From Priapulus caudatus (Eukaryota > Priapulida > Priapulimorpha > Priapulimorphida > Priapulidae): a DNA stretch of 34,693 nucleotides. This document shows positions 12,209 to 21,120 of this stretch, in pieces. The stretch spans positions 25,958 to 60,650 of the forward strand of contig NW_014577255.1 of the NCBI RefSeq assembly GCF_000485595.1, given 5' to 3'. Below the pieces are notes generated by a model that had not been told where the DNA came from, did not search any database, and saw nothing but the letters and a program-made list of their open reading frames with translations. Position numbers and translations under genes: made by a program. Position 1 is the stretch's first letter; each line of letters starts with the position of its first letter.

Positions 12209-12256
12209 GGGTGGTAGATTAAGGAAAGGAGGCCTGGTAGATAGCTGATGGGCGAT
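11062..12256 (-). repeat. ~540-bp tandem satellite-like repeat, minus orientation (2 units plus partial)
   Basis: Units start at 11062, about 11604 and about 12138 with GACGAAAACTGCATAATATA followed by a GA-rich run, giving periods of about 542 and 535 bp. Within a unit, two diverged half-units each contain an AAATGCATA box, then GAGATATTGCGCATGCGC about 40 bp later (11368, 11568, 11904, 12104), so the unit is a dimer. The third unit breaks off after about 12256. The same unit occurs in reverse orientation at 14184-17034. Confidence 0.95.
11368..12114. promoter_or_regulatory. Four GCGCATGCGC palindromes (NRF-1/alpha-Pal type sites) in the minus-oriented array
   Basis: TGCGCATGCGC occurs at 11368-11378, 11568-11578, 11904-11914 and 12104-12114. 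Two are followed by TAGC/TAAC and two by GAGC, marking the two half-units. The match to the published NRF-1 consensus (YGCGCAYGCGCR) is seen directly. Actual binding is an inference. Confidence 0.5.
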
Positions 12257-12895
12257 AGAAAATGTCTCCATTGATGAATTTTACCAAAAAAAAATCAAAA
12301 GAAGGCCGTTTCTAGGGACCAAATAGTGTAATAGTGTTCTATGCCCCCTTAAACAGTAGTTAAACCGTAAAACTGAATCGTCCTTCCATCTAGTGTCCAT
12401 TATAATGAGTAACTTAGCGAAGGTATTTTGAAACGTTCTAATAGCGACCACTATATGTAACTGCCATCAACAATTTAAACCTACGTATTTCAGCAGAATA
12501 AAATATATGCTTGCTATTAGATGCTGCCGTTGTTTTCTAGTACGTAATTTCGAGCAAATAGCATTGCCTTTTGTGGCATTTGCCGTTGAGGGATGATGCG
12601 TCGAGATGCCCGCACCCCTTTCCTCATACATTATTAGTATGGGTCGAGAACAAAGGCACGGCGCTGCCTCCGAAGTGAATGTAGGCCTACGATGGCAACC
12701 AATCGGATTCTATCGTTGTGGAATGTGTGTGGGGATAGGGCGGACACATATGTTGTTGTTGTTGTTGTTGTTGTATAGCCGATATGTTTATACGAAGTGT
12801 TAATATTAACAGTAAACAGGGTTGGCAATACAGACATATAGGCGTAATACAAGCGATGCAGTTTGTAACCATATCGCCTATCGTATAACCTATCA
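12257..12895. other. Spacer between repeat blocks
   Basis: Single-copy sequence with an A9 run near 12286 and a TTG microsatellite at 12751-12774. No gene was recognised; frames around 12606-12926 are short and run through the TTG tract. Confidence 0.55.
12751..12774 (+). repeat. TTG trinucleotide microsatellite (~8 units)
   Basis: Uninterrupted TGTTGTTG steps. A similar TTG run occurs at about 9289-9307. Confidence 0.95.
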
Positions 12896-12934
12896 TAACC
12901 CTAAGTCTAAGCCTAAGCCTAAACATAAGCCTAA
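12896..12934 (-). repeat. Short CCTAAG/CCCTAA-like tract
   Basis: ACCCTAAGTCTAAGCCTAAG and further CCTAA steps resemble degenerate telomere-type hexamers in C-rich orientation. Only about six units. Confidence 0.6.
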
Positions 12935-12937
12935 CGG

Positions 12938-13215
12938 ATATCCTCTCTCAACTTTAAATGCATAATTTTAAAAGTATAGTTTCACTCGACTGATATTGCG
13001 CCTGCGCTAACACAGATCTTACGCTGCACACCACACTCCATGGTCACTCTACATGAGAGGGCTCCCTCGTATTCATAAAGTGAGGTCAAGGGATTGAGAT
13101 TTATCAAATAAATCTACGTAGGAGAAGTTTCTGTCCATTTTAAGTTAATATTTTTTAAACAAAATGTAATTCTTTTCGGCTGCTATTGCGCATGGACGGA
13201 CACCATTGATATATT
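12938..13215 (-). repeat. Highly diverged copy of the ~540-bp satellite half-units
   Basis: CTTTAAATGCATAATTTTAA and then ATATTGCGCCTGCGCTAAC (about 12983-13001), followed by a second half with CATTTTAAGTTAATATTTT and CTATTGCGCATGGACG. The order and spacing match the units at 11062-12256, but the sequence is much more diverged and both GCGCATGCGC palindromes are mutated. Confidence 0.75.
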
Positions 13216-13256
13216 TACTAATATATATATACTACACTTCATACGAAAAAATCATA

Positions 13257-13470
13257 GATAGACTTCCAGTCCCATAGATAGCCTCTGCGGCGACACACGC
13301 TCCTTGTATAGCAGCACGTCTCTCCTGACGACACACGCCGGACACCTCTCGTCGGCTCGCTACAGCGACACATGCTCCATGTAGCAACATGTCTCTCCCG
13401 ACGACACACGCCGGACACCTCTCGTCTTCTCGCTACGGCGACACGCTCCACGTAGCAACACATCTTTCCG
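13257..13470 (+). repeat. ~72-bp tandem repeat, 3 copies
   Basis: Units at about 13257-13327, 13328-13400 and 13401-13470 share GACGACACACGCCGGACACC, CTCGCTACRGCGACAC and GCTCCAYGTAGCAACA. The first is the most diverged. The array ends exactly where the transposase-like frame begins. C/R-rich minus-strand frames here are translations of the repeat. Confidence 0.9.
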
Positions 13471-13476
13471 ACGGTA

Positions 13477-13821
13477 TTGGTTACAATGGCTGTCAGTGTA
13501 AATAGACATTGGAAAGTTCCTCTTGGTTATTTCCTTAGCCACGGCAGTTTAAACGGTGTCACCCAAGCTGTCTTGATAAAGCAATGTATGGAAAACACGT
13601 CAATACCATGGAGTTTTGCAGTTGTCTGGTTCACCTGCGATTCATCGGATGTCAATGCAATCGCCATCAAAGTGCTTCTCAACCTGTCTGGATCTGTGGA
13701 TGCTCTTAACATCCCTCATCCATGTGACAGAACCAGCATCTCTCTCATCTTTGATGTGTTTCCGCATCAACTTCAACATGTGGCTCTTTTAAGCAATTCA
13801 CGTTTCCATCCACAGTTCTGA
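13477..13821 (+). pseudogene. P-element / THAP9-type transposase fragment (RNase H-like region)
   Basis: The open frame has no convincing start: the first codon is TTG and the similarity probably begins a few codons upstream. It then runs MAVSVNRHWKVPLGYFL (residues 4-20), a pattern typical of P-element and THAP9 transposases, where a W/K-(I/V)PLGYFLI-G motif is followed by a helix ending KQC (residues 35-37). FTCDSSDVN (residues 52-60) corresponds to the family's LTCDG-x-x-N segment, whose Asp belongs to the RNase H-like core. IPHPCD (79-84) and IFDVFPHQLQH (91-101) correspond to the usual hP...FDxCHMLKLxRN segment, but the Cys and the Arg-Asn are lost. At about 115 codons it is a small piece of a protein normally of several hundred residues. 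No THAP zinc finger, GTP-binding insertion or terminal repeats are visible. It lies between a 72-bp tandem repeat and a perfect hairpin that overlaps its 3' end. I infer a dead remnant; the family assignment is from memory of motifs and not from a search. Confidence 0.65.
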
Positions 13822-13872
13822 GAACCTTGTACTGACCGTTCTCAGAACTGTGGATGGAAACGTGAATTGCTT
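13791..13872. repeat. Perfect 35-bp inverted repeat with 12-bp loop
   Basis: AAGCAATTCACGTTTCCATC begins the left arm (13791-13825). The right arm (13838-13872) is its exact reverse complement, around a loop of CTTGTACTGACC. The left arm lies in the last codons of the transposase-like frame and supplies its stop. Identity of the arms is 35/35, so it is either young or maintained. It is not a standard terminator in a eukaryote. Confidence 0.97.
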
Positions 13873-14011
13873 TAGAATTATTATATTTATCAATTCTATT
13901 AAATTTAATTAAGGAGATAATTAGTCTGTCCAGTCGAGCCTCAAATGTTTTTAGATTTGGTGAACATACAGTGTTTCGCTTAGGTTTTCCATGGTTGTAC
14001 TATACAGTATA

Positions 14012-14183
14012 CAATTACTGAATGAGTATCTCATGCCTCTATTTGACCTATGCATACACAGTTCATATTTGTGGCATTGTGTGCTGTGGACTCTACGTTG
14101 TAGATCTAAGAAGACATCTATGGGTTGTAGCTATTGAACATTGAACATCTTGTATGTTCTATCTTGGAGTAATCCAGAGTAAT
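14012..14183 (+). repeat. Dispersed duplicate, copy 1 (partner 15854-16028)
   Basis: AATTACTGAATGAGTA through CTTGGAGTAATCCAGAGTAA is nearly identical to 15854-16028, about 1845 bp downstream. In both places it is followed directly by the same point of the ~540-bp unit (TTTTGTGATGAATATGAATT), so it forms a second, longer module of the array. Confidence 0.92.
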
Positions 14184-15676
14184 TTTGTGATGAATATGAA
14201 TTTAATATGGTTACGGGGTATTTCAACATAGATTTATGTAATAAATTATTATCAGTAGACGTGTGCTTATAAATAGGAAAGCGCCCCAGCCTGTAAACTG
14301 GGAAACCCCTACTTGGTACCCTTCCGACCTTACCCTTTTCGCCCTTGTTCTTCGCCCAGCCTCATTCATTTTCTACCGCCTCTCAGCTATCTTTCTGTCG
14401 CCTTTCTCCAGTCTCCCACTCCTCTCTCCCTCAGCAAGCTATATTATGCAATTTTCTCCAGTCCGTAATGCACGCTAAAAGAGTGCTCGCGCATGCGCAA
14501 TATCCCCCGAGAAAATGATTATTTTGCAATAATATGCATTTAAATAGAGTGGAGGTATTCTAGAATGAAATTATATGATAACATTCGATCAGTAGACCTC
14601 ACTTAAGAAATAGGAAGAAGACCTTGCATGTAATTTTCCCACTGCATGTACCATTCAGTACACAATCTGGCTACGTTAGTGTGTTAGCGCATGTGCAATA
14701 TCTCATCAGAAGAGTTACATTTTGTGATGAATATGAATTTAATATGGTTACGGGGTATCTCAGCATAGAGTTATGTAATAAATTATTATCAGTAGACCTG
14801 TGCTTATGATTAGAAGAGCGCCCCAGCCTGTAGGCTGGGAAACCCCTACTTTGTACCCTCCCAACCTTCTCCTTGTCACCCTTGTTCTTCGCCTAGCCTC
14901 ATTCTTTTTCTACCGCTTCTCAGCTATCATTCCGTCGCCTTTCCCCAGTCTCCCACCCCTCTCTCCCTCAGCAAGCTGTATTATGCAATTTTCTTCAGTC
15001 CGTAATGCACGCTAAAAGGGTGCTCGCGCATGCGCAATATCTCCCGAGAAGCAGATTATTTAGCAAAAATTATGCATTCAAAATGAAGAGGAGGTATTCC
15101 AGCGGAGATTTATATGATAACATTCTATCAGTAGACCTCACTTAAGAAATAGGAAAAAGTTCTTGCATTAGTGTGTTAGCGCATGTGCAATATCTCACCA
15201 GAAAAGTTATATTTTGTGATGAATATGAATTTAATATGGTTACGGGGTATCGCAACATAGATTTATGTAATAAATTATTATTAGTAGACCTGTGCTTATA
15301 ATTAGGAGAGCGCCCCAGCCTGTAGGCTGTAAAACCCCTACTTCATCTCCTCCCAACCTTCCCCTTGTCTCCCTTGTTCTTCTCCAGCCTCCTTCTTTTT
15401 CTCCCGCCTATCAGCTATCTTCCTGCCGCCTTTCTTCAGTCTCTCACCCCTCTCTCCCTCAGTAAGCTATATTATGCAATTTTCTTTAGTCCGTATTGCA
15501 CGCCTAAAAGGGTGCTCGCGCATGCGCAATATCTCTCGAGAATAATAATATTTTGCGAAAGTTATGCATTTAAAATAGAGAGGAGGTATTCTAGCATAGA
15601 TTTATATGATAACATTCTATCAGTAAACCCCACTTAAGAAATAAGAAGAAGACCTTGCATTTAAGCTGCCCGCTGC

Positions 15677-15760
15677 ATATACCAAACACTAAGTTCTAGT
15701 ATGTATTTTCGTTCAGTACTGTTCCAGTAACGTTCTGTAAGGTTCTAGAATGTTAAAAAT
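15677..15760 (+). repeat. ~80-bp dispersed duplicate, copy 1 (partner 17046-17128)
   Basis: CCAAACACTAAGTTCTAGTA through GGTTCTAGAATGTTAAAAAT is essentially identical to 17046-17128. In both places it follows GCCCGCTGCATATA of a satellite unit, so it marks a shared breakpoint. It contains internal GTTCTAG/GTTCCAG/GTTCTG steps of its own. Confidence 0.92.
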
Positions 15761-15853
15761 GTTAACGAAATTTTCTGGAATAAGTTGCTACTATCGGAAA
15801 CGTGGCAGCACCATCCAGTTCGAAATGGCCATAGAAATGGATATGATCAGAGC

Positions 15854-16028
15854 AAATTACTGAATGAGTATTTTCTCATGCCTCTATTTGACCTATGCAT
15901 ACACAGTTCATATTTGTGGCATCGTGTGCTGTGGACTCTACGTTGTAGATCTAAGAAGACATCTATGGGTTGTAGCTATTGAACATTGAACATCTTGTAT
16001 GTTCTATCTTGGAGTAATCCAGAGTAAT
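15854..16028 (+). repeat. Dispersed duplicate, copy 2 (partner 14012-14183)
   Basis: Second copy of the 14012-14183 module, again leading directly into a ~540-bp unit. Confidence 0.92.
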
Positions 16029-17045
16029 TTTGTGATGAATATGAATTTAATATGGTTACGGGGTATCTCAACATAGATTTATGTAATAAATTATTATCAG
16101 TAGACCTGTGCTTATGATTAGGAGAGCGCCCCAGCCTGTAGGCTGGGAAACCCCTACTTTGTACCCTCCCAACCTTCTCCTTGTCTCCCTTGTTCTTCGC
16201 CCAGCCTCGTTCTTTTTCTACCGCCTCTCAGCTATCTTTCTGTCGCCTTTCCCCAGTCTCCTACCCCTCTCTCCCTCAGCAAGCTATATTATGCAATTTT
16301 CTTCAGTCCGCAATGCACGCTAAAAGGGTGCTCGCGCATGCGCAATATCTCCCGAGAAACAGATTATTTAGCCAAAATTATGCATTTAAAATGAAGAGGA
16401 GGTATTCTAGCATAGATTTATATGATAAGATTTCTATCAGTAGACCTCACTTAAGAAATATGAAGAAGTTCTTGCATTTAAGGTGCCCGCTGCATATAAC
16501 AGCTATGTCAGTACACAATTTGTCTACGTTAGTGCGTTAGCGCATGCGCAATATCTCACCAGAGGAATTATATTTTGTGATGAATATGATTTTCATAGGG
16601 TTACGGGGTATCTCATCATGGATTTATGTAATACATTATTATCAGTACACATGTGTTTATAATTAGGAGAGCGCCCTCTCCTGTAGGATGTAAAACTCAT
16701 ACTTCACCCACTCCCGACCTTCCCATTGACTCCCTGGTTCTTCGCCCAGCCTACTCATTCTTTTTCTACCGCCTCTCAGCTATCTTTCTGTGCCTTTCCC
16801 CCAGTCTCCTACCCCTCTCTCCCTCAGTAAGCTATATTATGCAATTTTCTTTAGTCCGTATTGCACGCCTAAAAGGGTGCTCGCGCATGCGCAATATCTC
16901 ACGAGAAGCAGATTATTTTGCAAAAATTATGCATTCAAAATGAAGAGGAGGTATTCTAGCATAGATTTATATGATAACATTCTATCAGTAGACCTCACTT
17001 AAGAAATAGGAAGAAGACCTTGCATTTAAGCTGCCCGCTGCATAT

Positions 17046-17128
17046 ATACCAAACACTAAGTTCTAGTATGTATTTTCGTTCAGTACTGTTCCAGTAACGT
17101 TCTGTAAGGTTCTAGAATGTTAAAAATA
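17046..17128 (+). repeat. ~80-bp dispersed duplicate, copy 2 (partner 15677-15760)
   Basis: Marks the 3' limit of the plus-oriented array; the sequence downstream is unrelated to the 15760 flank. Confidence 0.92.
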
Positions 17129-17756
17129 TAGTAAATTCCTGCAAAGAACTTCCACTCTATGGCAACATATGTGGGAGCAAGTGCATGTTTATTATTCGAA
17201 ACTCCATAACCGCACTACTTGATTGTTTGGCCAGTGAATGTAGTCATGTGTGTGATGTAATTTGTGCGCAAATCATGCTAGCTTGGCTTGGAAGTGAGTG
17301 GCAGGCTCATCATGGAGCTCGGAGGCAGATAGTGCCTGAACCCATAATCAGTGAAAAAAATACACGGGGGCTCGGGGCGATTTAGCTTCCGAAATGCCAA
17401 AAAGAGCCCCCGTAAATTTGCATAGAGTTCAATGGAAACCAAATTTTAGAGTGCTATTTTCATGCACGCGAGCTTGAAAAGTAGCCCCCCGAAAAATAAA
17501 TTTTCCCCCTGCCCATAATGCAATGCGTCACCATTACTCATATACAAAAAAGCGGGTGTTGCTATCCCCCGGGCTGTGGAGGAGGGTCACGTGATAGCAG
17601 TTTATGTATACTTTCAAAATCATTAGTCCCATCTCAGGTACGCTAAACTCCAATACTTCCACGTAACATAAACTAAACTATATATCGAAGCGCTAATATT
17701 AGGGTCCAAAAATCACAAAAATTAATCTATGGCTGTAGGGGACAGATATTCATCTG
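17129..17756. other. Non-genic spacer with one GC-rich hairpin
   Basis: Single-copy sequence. ACGGGGGCTC (17364-17373) and GAGCCCCCGT (17404-17413) form a 10-bp inverted repeat with a 30-bp loop; further C-runs lie near 17487-17510. No gene was recognised. Confidence 0.55.
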
Positions 17757-17872
17757 ATGCAGAAACCCTAAACTAACTAACCCTAATCGCTATACCCTAA
17801 CCCAATCCCTAACGCCTAATCCATAACCCTAACCCTGAACCCTTAACCCTGACCCTATATCCCTAATTCTAA
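17757..17872 (-). repeat. Degenerate interstitial telomere-like tract (CCCTAA orientation)
   Basis: Many CCCTAA-like steps (ACCCTAACCC, TAACCCTGAACCC and similar) with variable spacing. It is opposite in orientation to the TTAGGG tract at 10469-10643, and the two flank the satellite/transposase block. Confidence 0.85.
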
Positions 17873-20560
17873 CATATCCAACACTAGTGCTGCCCGTTTG
17901 CGGTCACCCTCCCTCCACGCCCGGGATAGCATTAGGCCCAAACAAAGCAGGTTTCCCGCCATTTACATTGGTTATGGAGTGGGAGTTGTCTGCAGGAATT
18001 TGCCGTAGATTGCTCTGGGTGAAATTGCTGCTATCCAACGTGCAATCATTGCGGATAATTTATAAACAAATGAACATCGCTATGCGTAGAGTACCAGAGT
18101 TGAGGCGTTGTTTTGTATATTTTGCCTGTGAATGAGTGTGATGGAAGCGAGAGTGTGTGGGAATTGGACTTGTCTTTTCCCCAAGCGCTATATTTCTGTG
18201 GATAAATGATGTTCCGTGCGAGAGGGCTGATGCTCGGGGGAGAAAAGTATAGGTGTGATTGAACCATGGAGAATTTGACTAGCGAACGCTTATTTACGGG
18301 GTGAGGAACGTGATAACCGAGTAGAGGATCGAAAGACATTAGACACCTTGTAGTTAATACAATGGTTATGTCAGTGTCTATGTTACACACTACAACTAAT
18401 TGATTGATGTCACATGTATTCAGACTCTACGTTAAAAATACTGATTAATAACACCAGACTTTTTGTCTCTCAGCAAAACTCAACTTCTAATATTCTACCT
18501 GATCTGGCTGACACAAAAAAAGATATTGTTGCTTCAATGTATATCTGCTCAAGCCTGGTGACACGGCCTGAAATTATATCACTGTGATTTTACACTTGGC
18601 ACAACGCCACTAGACTAATAATAGACCAGCTCCAATGATTTTTTTTAACTGTGGAGATAAGCATAGTAGAACACGATTAAGGAACCGCCAAGCACGCTGC
18701 GCTCCTCGCACACTGTTTAGTTCTTTCATCTGGCTAACAAAGGCATAGTAGGCACGCTAATTGTTTGTTTACTGATCGGAAATTGCTGAGCTAGCGGACC
18801 CATGAGTGACAAACAAAGAGAGAGTTTGACTCTGGATTTGTTAATATGTGTGACTTAGCAAGTCGCTAGATCATCGCTTCTGATGTTATGCTATTTGTGT
18901 CCGAGTGCGAGGTTTCACAAACAAAGCGGATAACATGTAAGATCACATTATCTGACATAATAAAACAAAATATAACATAACAGAAGAGATATAGATCCTC
19001 AAAAAAAACACACAGATCACACTAAAGAAACAAACTACCATAAAAGAAATTATCAAGCTGTTATTGTTCGGGCGACAAATGTTAGATATGAACATGAAAA
19101 GCAGATGTGATGAACAATGGAGGCTTAAAGAATCCTATGCAAGATAACCCTCTATCGCTTTGAAGGTTACACTAGTTAACCATATATAGGCACCAGGTAC
19201 CGACTGCAGCATATACTGCAAGAGAAGAAGAATTGGCAATATATTTAAATTTTGGCATTAGGTTTAGTTTACATCAGCTATTATGTATTTTATACTAAAT
19301 GTGTATTAAAAATAATAGTGATAAATACTATTCACTTATAATAAGCTCCCAGTCTAAATTATGCATGTTCAGATGAACATTATTTGAAAGTGTAGGAACA
19401 GCGAGTGTTCTCAGTTCGGACCTACTAACCTTACTTTAGCTTTGTACTGTATACCTAGATGTGATGAAGCTAACACTCGTGATGAGACCTCAAGTCTAAG
19501 TAGGAAAAGTAAGCCGGCGCACCAGACAGGTTGTGTAGCAACTACAAGCTTTTCCGACATTTCGATAGAGATTAAATTCTTTTACTGACATTGGATCATG
19601 TTGAAAACCGAAACTGGCACTACATGTGCAGCCTCATCAGGGCGGTGAGGAACTATGCCATGTAATCGGTGAACTGACCCTTCGCTGTCCCTTATGGAAT
19701 TTTTTCTATCTGGGCATCATGTTGCAATGAAAAAGGGGGATTTTAGAACTTTCTAATTTCAGATTACGAAATAATGGGTGATCAGGCATATGTATATATG
19801 TTTAAGCGTGTATCATGCAGTAGTAATACGAAAAGCTCCCAGTAAGTTGTTATATTCTTGTTCATTTTGTTTCGTGTCTAACACCTTGACGATGACACAC
19901 ATTTGACAGTCCAATATTCAATTGAGATGTGAAACACTTTTTTCTACTGACTTTGCTGAATTATGAAACAGAAAAAAAGTGGTGAGTAGATTACTATATG
20001 TTTACCTGGGTTTCTGCCAATCTTAGTACATACCTGATATCTCTTAGTACTTCTATCTATTTAGTTGAATTAGAGTACATTCTCCCCAGAAAACAGGATT
20101 AACAGTTACAGATGTGGATTTGTTCGAACAGATAACTAATAAGACTAATTGTAAGTAAACAGATTGTAGGCATTTGTAGCCAGCTTCTAGCAGAATATTC
20201 TATTTAATTATAACATATCTACCTAATTTCAGTCAATAAATCAAGTGTCTGTATGACAAAAATCATTCAGCGGAAGGAGAAAAATGCCTGTTGTTCGGAT
20301 TTACCAGGAGGCCGTTAGGCTCAAAAGTATGTTATTTCTGGGATGACGGTAAGGTCTCAGGTTACGTGGAACATATTGTCCGGTGTGTGGTGTAAAATTT
20401 TCACTTAAGCATAGGAGGTCACGCATTGTAACAGTAAACTTAAGCAGAAGCAAGGACTGCAAGAATGTACATGTGAAATTGAATGTGAAATGTCTGGTGT
20501 AGGCAGCACCTGTCGACATGATAAAGGTCGTAAAACGTCAATTTTCGTAATCTTAGTAAT
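17873..20560. other. Non-genic single-copy sequence
   Basis: Moderately AT-rich sequence with no recognisable gene, RNA or repeat. Overlapping frames of 82 and 114 codons on opposite strands (17887-18390) lack family signatures. At about 19550-19640 the reverse strand has CTGATGAG and, ~75 bases later, CGAAATGTC (see rejected items). Confidence 0.5.
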
Positions 20561-21120
20561 ACTGCCTCATCCCTCTTGGCCCTGGGTGGTGTTAAAAGTT
20601 TACAGCCCCCCCCCCATGCCGCGCACCCAATCACTGTTCGTGGTGTAATAACCCAACCCAGCATTATTTGCGCGGGACAATACTATCACTAACACTTTTG
20701 CAGTTCATGATTGCATCCCCAGCCATCCAAGCTCCCCCCGCATCCGCCGTCAGCGGTTTTGTACCAATACAGTACCGGTACTTTTCCCAGGCGAGGCGTT
20801 GCGTGGTCGAGCGCTACTAACCCGGCGACGCCTTGTTCAGGGAACAATGCGCAAACATTACGCTGACCGCTCGTCGTGACATCTGTTCCCAACTCGGGCA
20901 TGCCTGCCGCTGGCTGCGGGCGAGGCGGATCGCGACCGCTTCGAGTTTCCCAGGCATGAGTACACAGAGAAGAGTGAGCGCGCTTGTTGGTCACCGTAGT
21001 CAACTTCATGGCGCCCTGCAGCGGTGGCAACTCGCGGGACCATGTGACGGGCGGAGGCTGCTTCGTCATCGCTGAGGCAAGGGAGGATGAAAAAGCGGTG
21101 AGGAAGAAAGCGGTGTTGAA
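20561..21120. other. CpG- and GC-rich patch, possible promoter or 5' gene end
   Basis: Clearly richer in G+C and CpG than the flanks, with GAGGCGTTGCGTGGTCGAGC, GGGCGAGGCGGATCGCGACC and similar. A C9 run lies near 20606. Long open frames on both strands (for example 126 codons on minus, 20689-21069) follow from the composition, and none shows a domain. A CpG-rich promoter is one reading; there is no direct evidence of transcription. Confidence 0.3.

Larger units (their letters stand above)
14489..16893. promoter_or_regulatory. GCGCATGCGCA boxes (NRF-1/alpha-Pal type) in the plus-oriented array
   Basis: Exact GCGCATGCGCA at 14489, 15026, 15518, 16334, 16540 and 16883; one-base variants GCGCATGTGCA at 14687 and 15179. 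Most are preceded by GCTC or TTA and followed by ATATCTC. The box is among the best conserved parts of the unit. Confidence 0.5.
14184..17034 (+). repeat. ~540-bp satellite-like repeat, plus orientation (about 5 units with insertions)
   Basis: The TTGTGATGAATATGAATTT landmark recurs near 14184, 14721, 15213, 16030 and 16574, giving spacings of about 537, 492, 817 and 544 bp. The 492 copy has an internal deletion. The 817 copy carries an inserted module (15677-16028). Each unit has CAGTAGACCTGTGCTTAT, AGCGCCCCAGCCTGTAGG, a CT-rich stretch, AAGCTATATTATGCAATTTT, GCTCGCGCATGCGCAATATC and, in complete copies, a second GCGCATG(C/T)GCA box. A similar 71-codon frame is present at 14263, 14800 and 16108; because copies are so alike, this is weak evidence for coding. 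Confidence 0.95.

Noticed and set aside
13239-13542. Minus-strand frames rich in C and R with repeated VRRVSSGETCCY
   Set aside because: Translations of the 72-bp tandem repeat opposite the transposase-like frame.
19545-19650. Reverse-strand CTGATGAG and, ~75 bases later, CGAAATGTC, resembling hammerhead ribozyme core pieces of Penelope-like elements
   Set aside because: The distance is too long for a normal stem II, the pairing around the boxes is poor, and no reverse-transcriptase frame is nearby.
20689-21069. 126-codon minus-strand frame
   Set aside because: Explained by the GC-rich patch; competing open frames exist on the other strand and no motif is visible.
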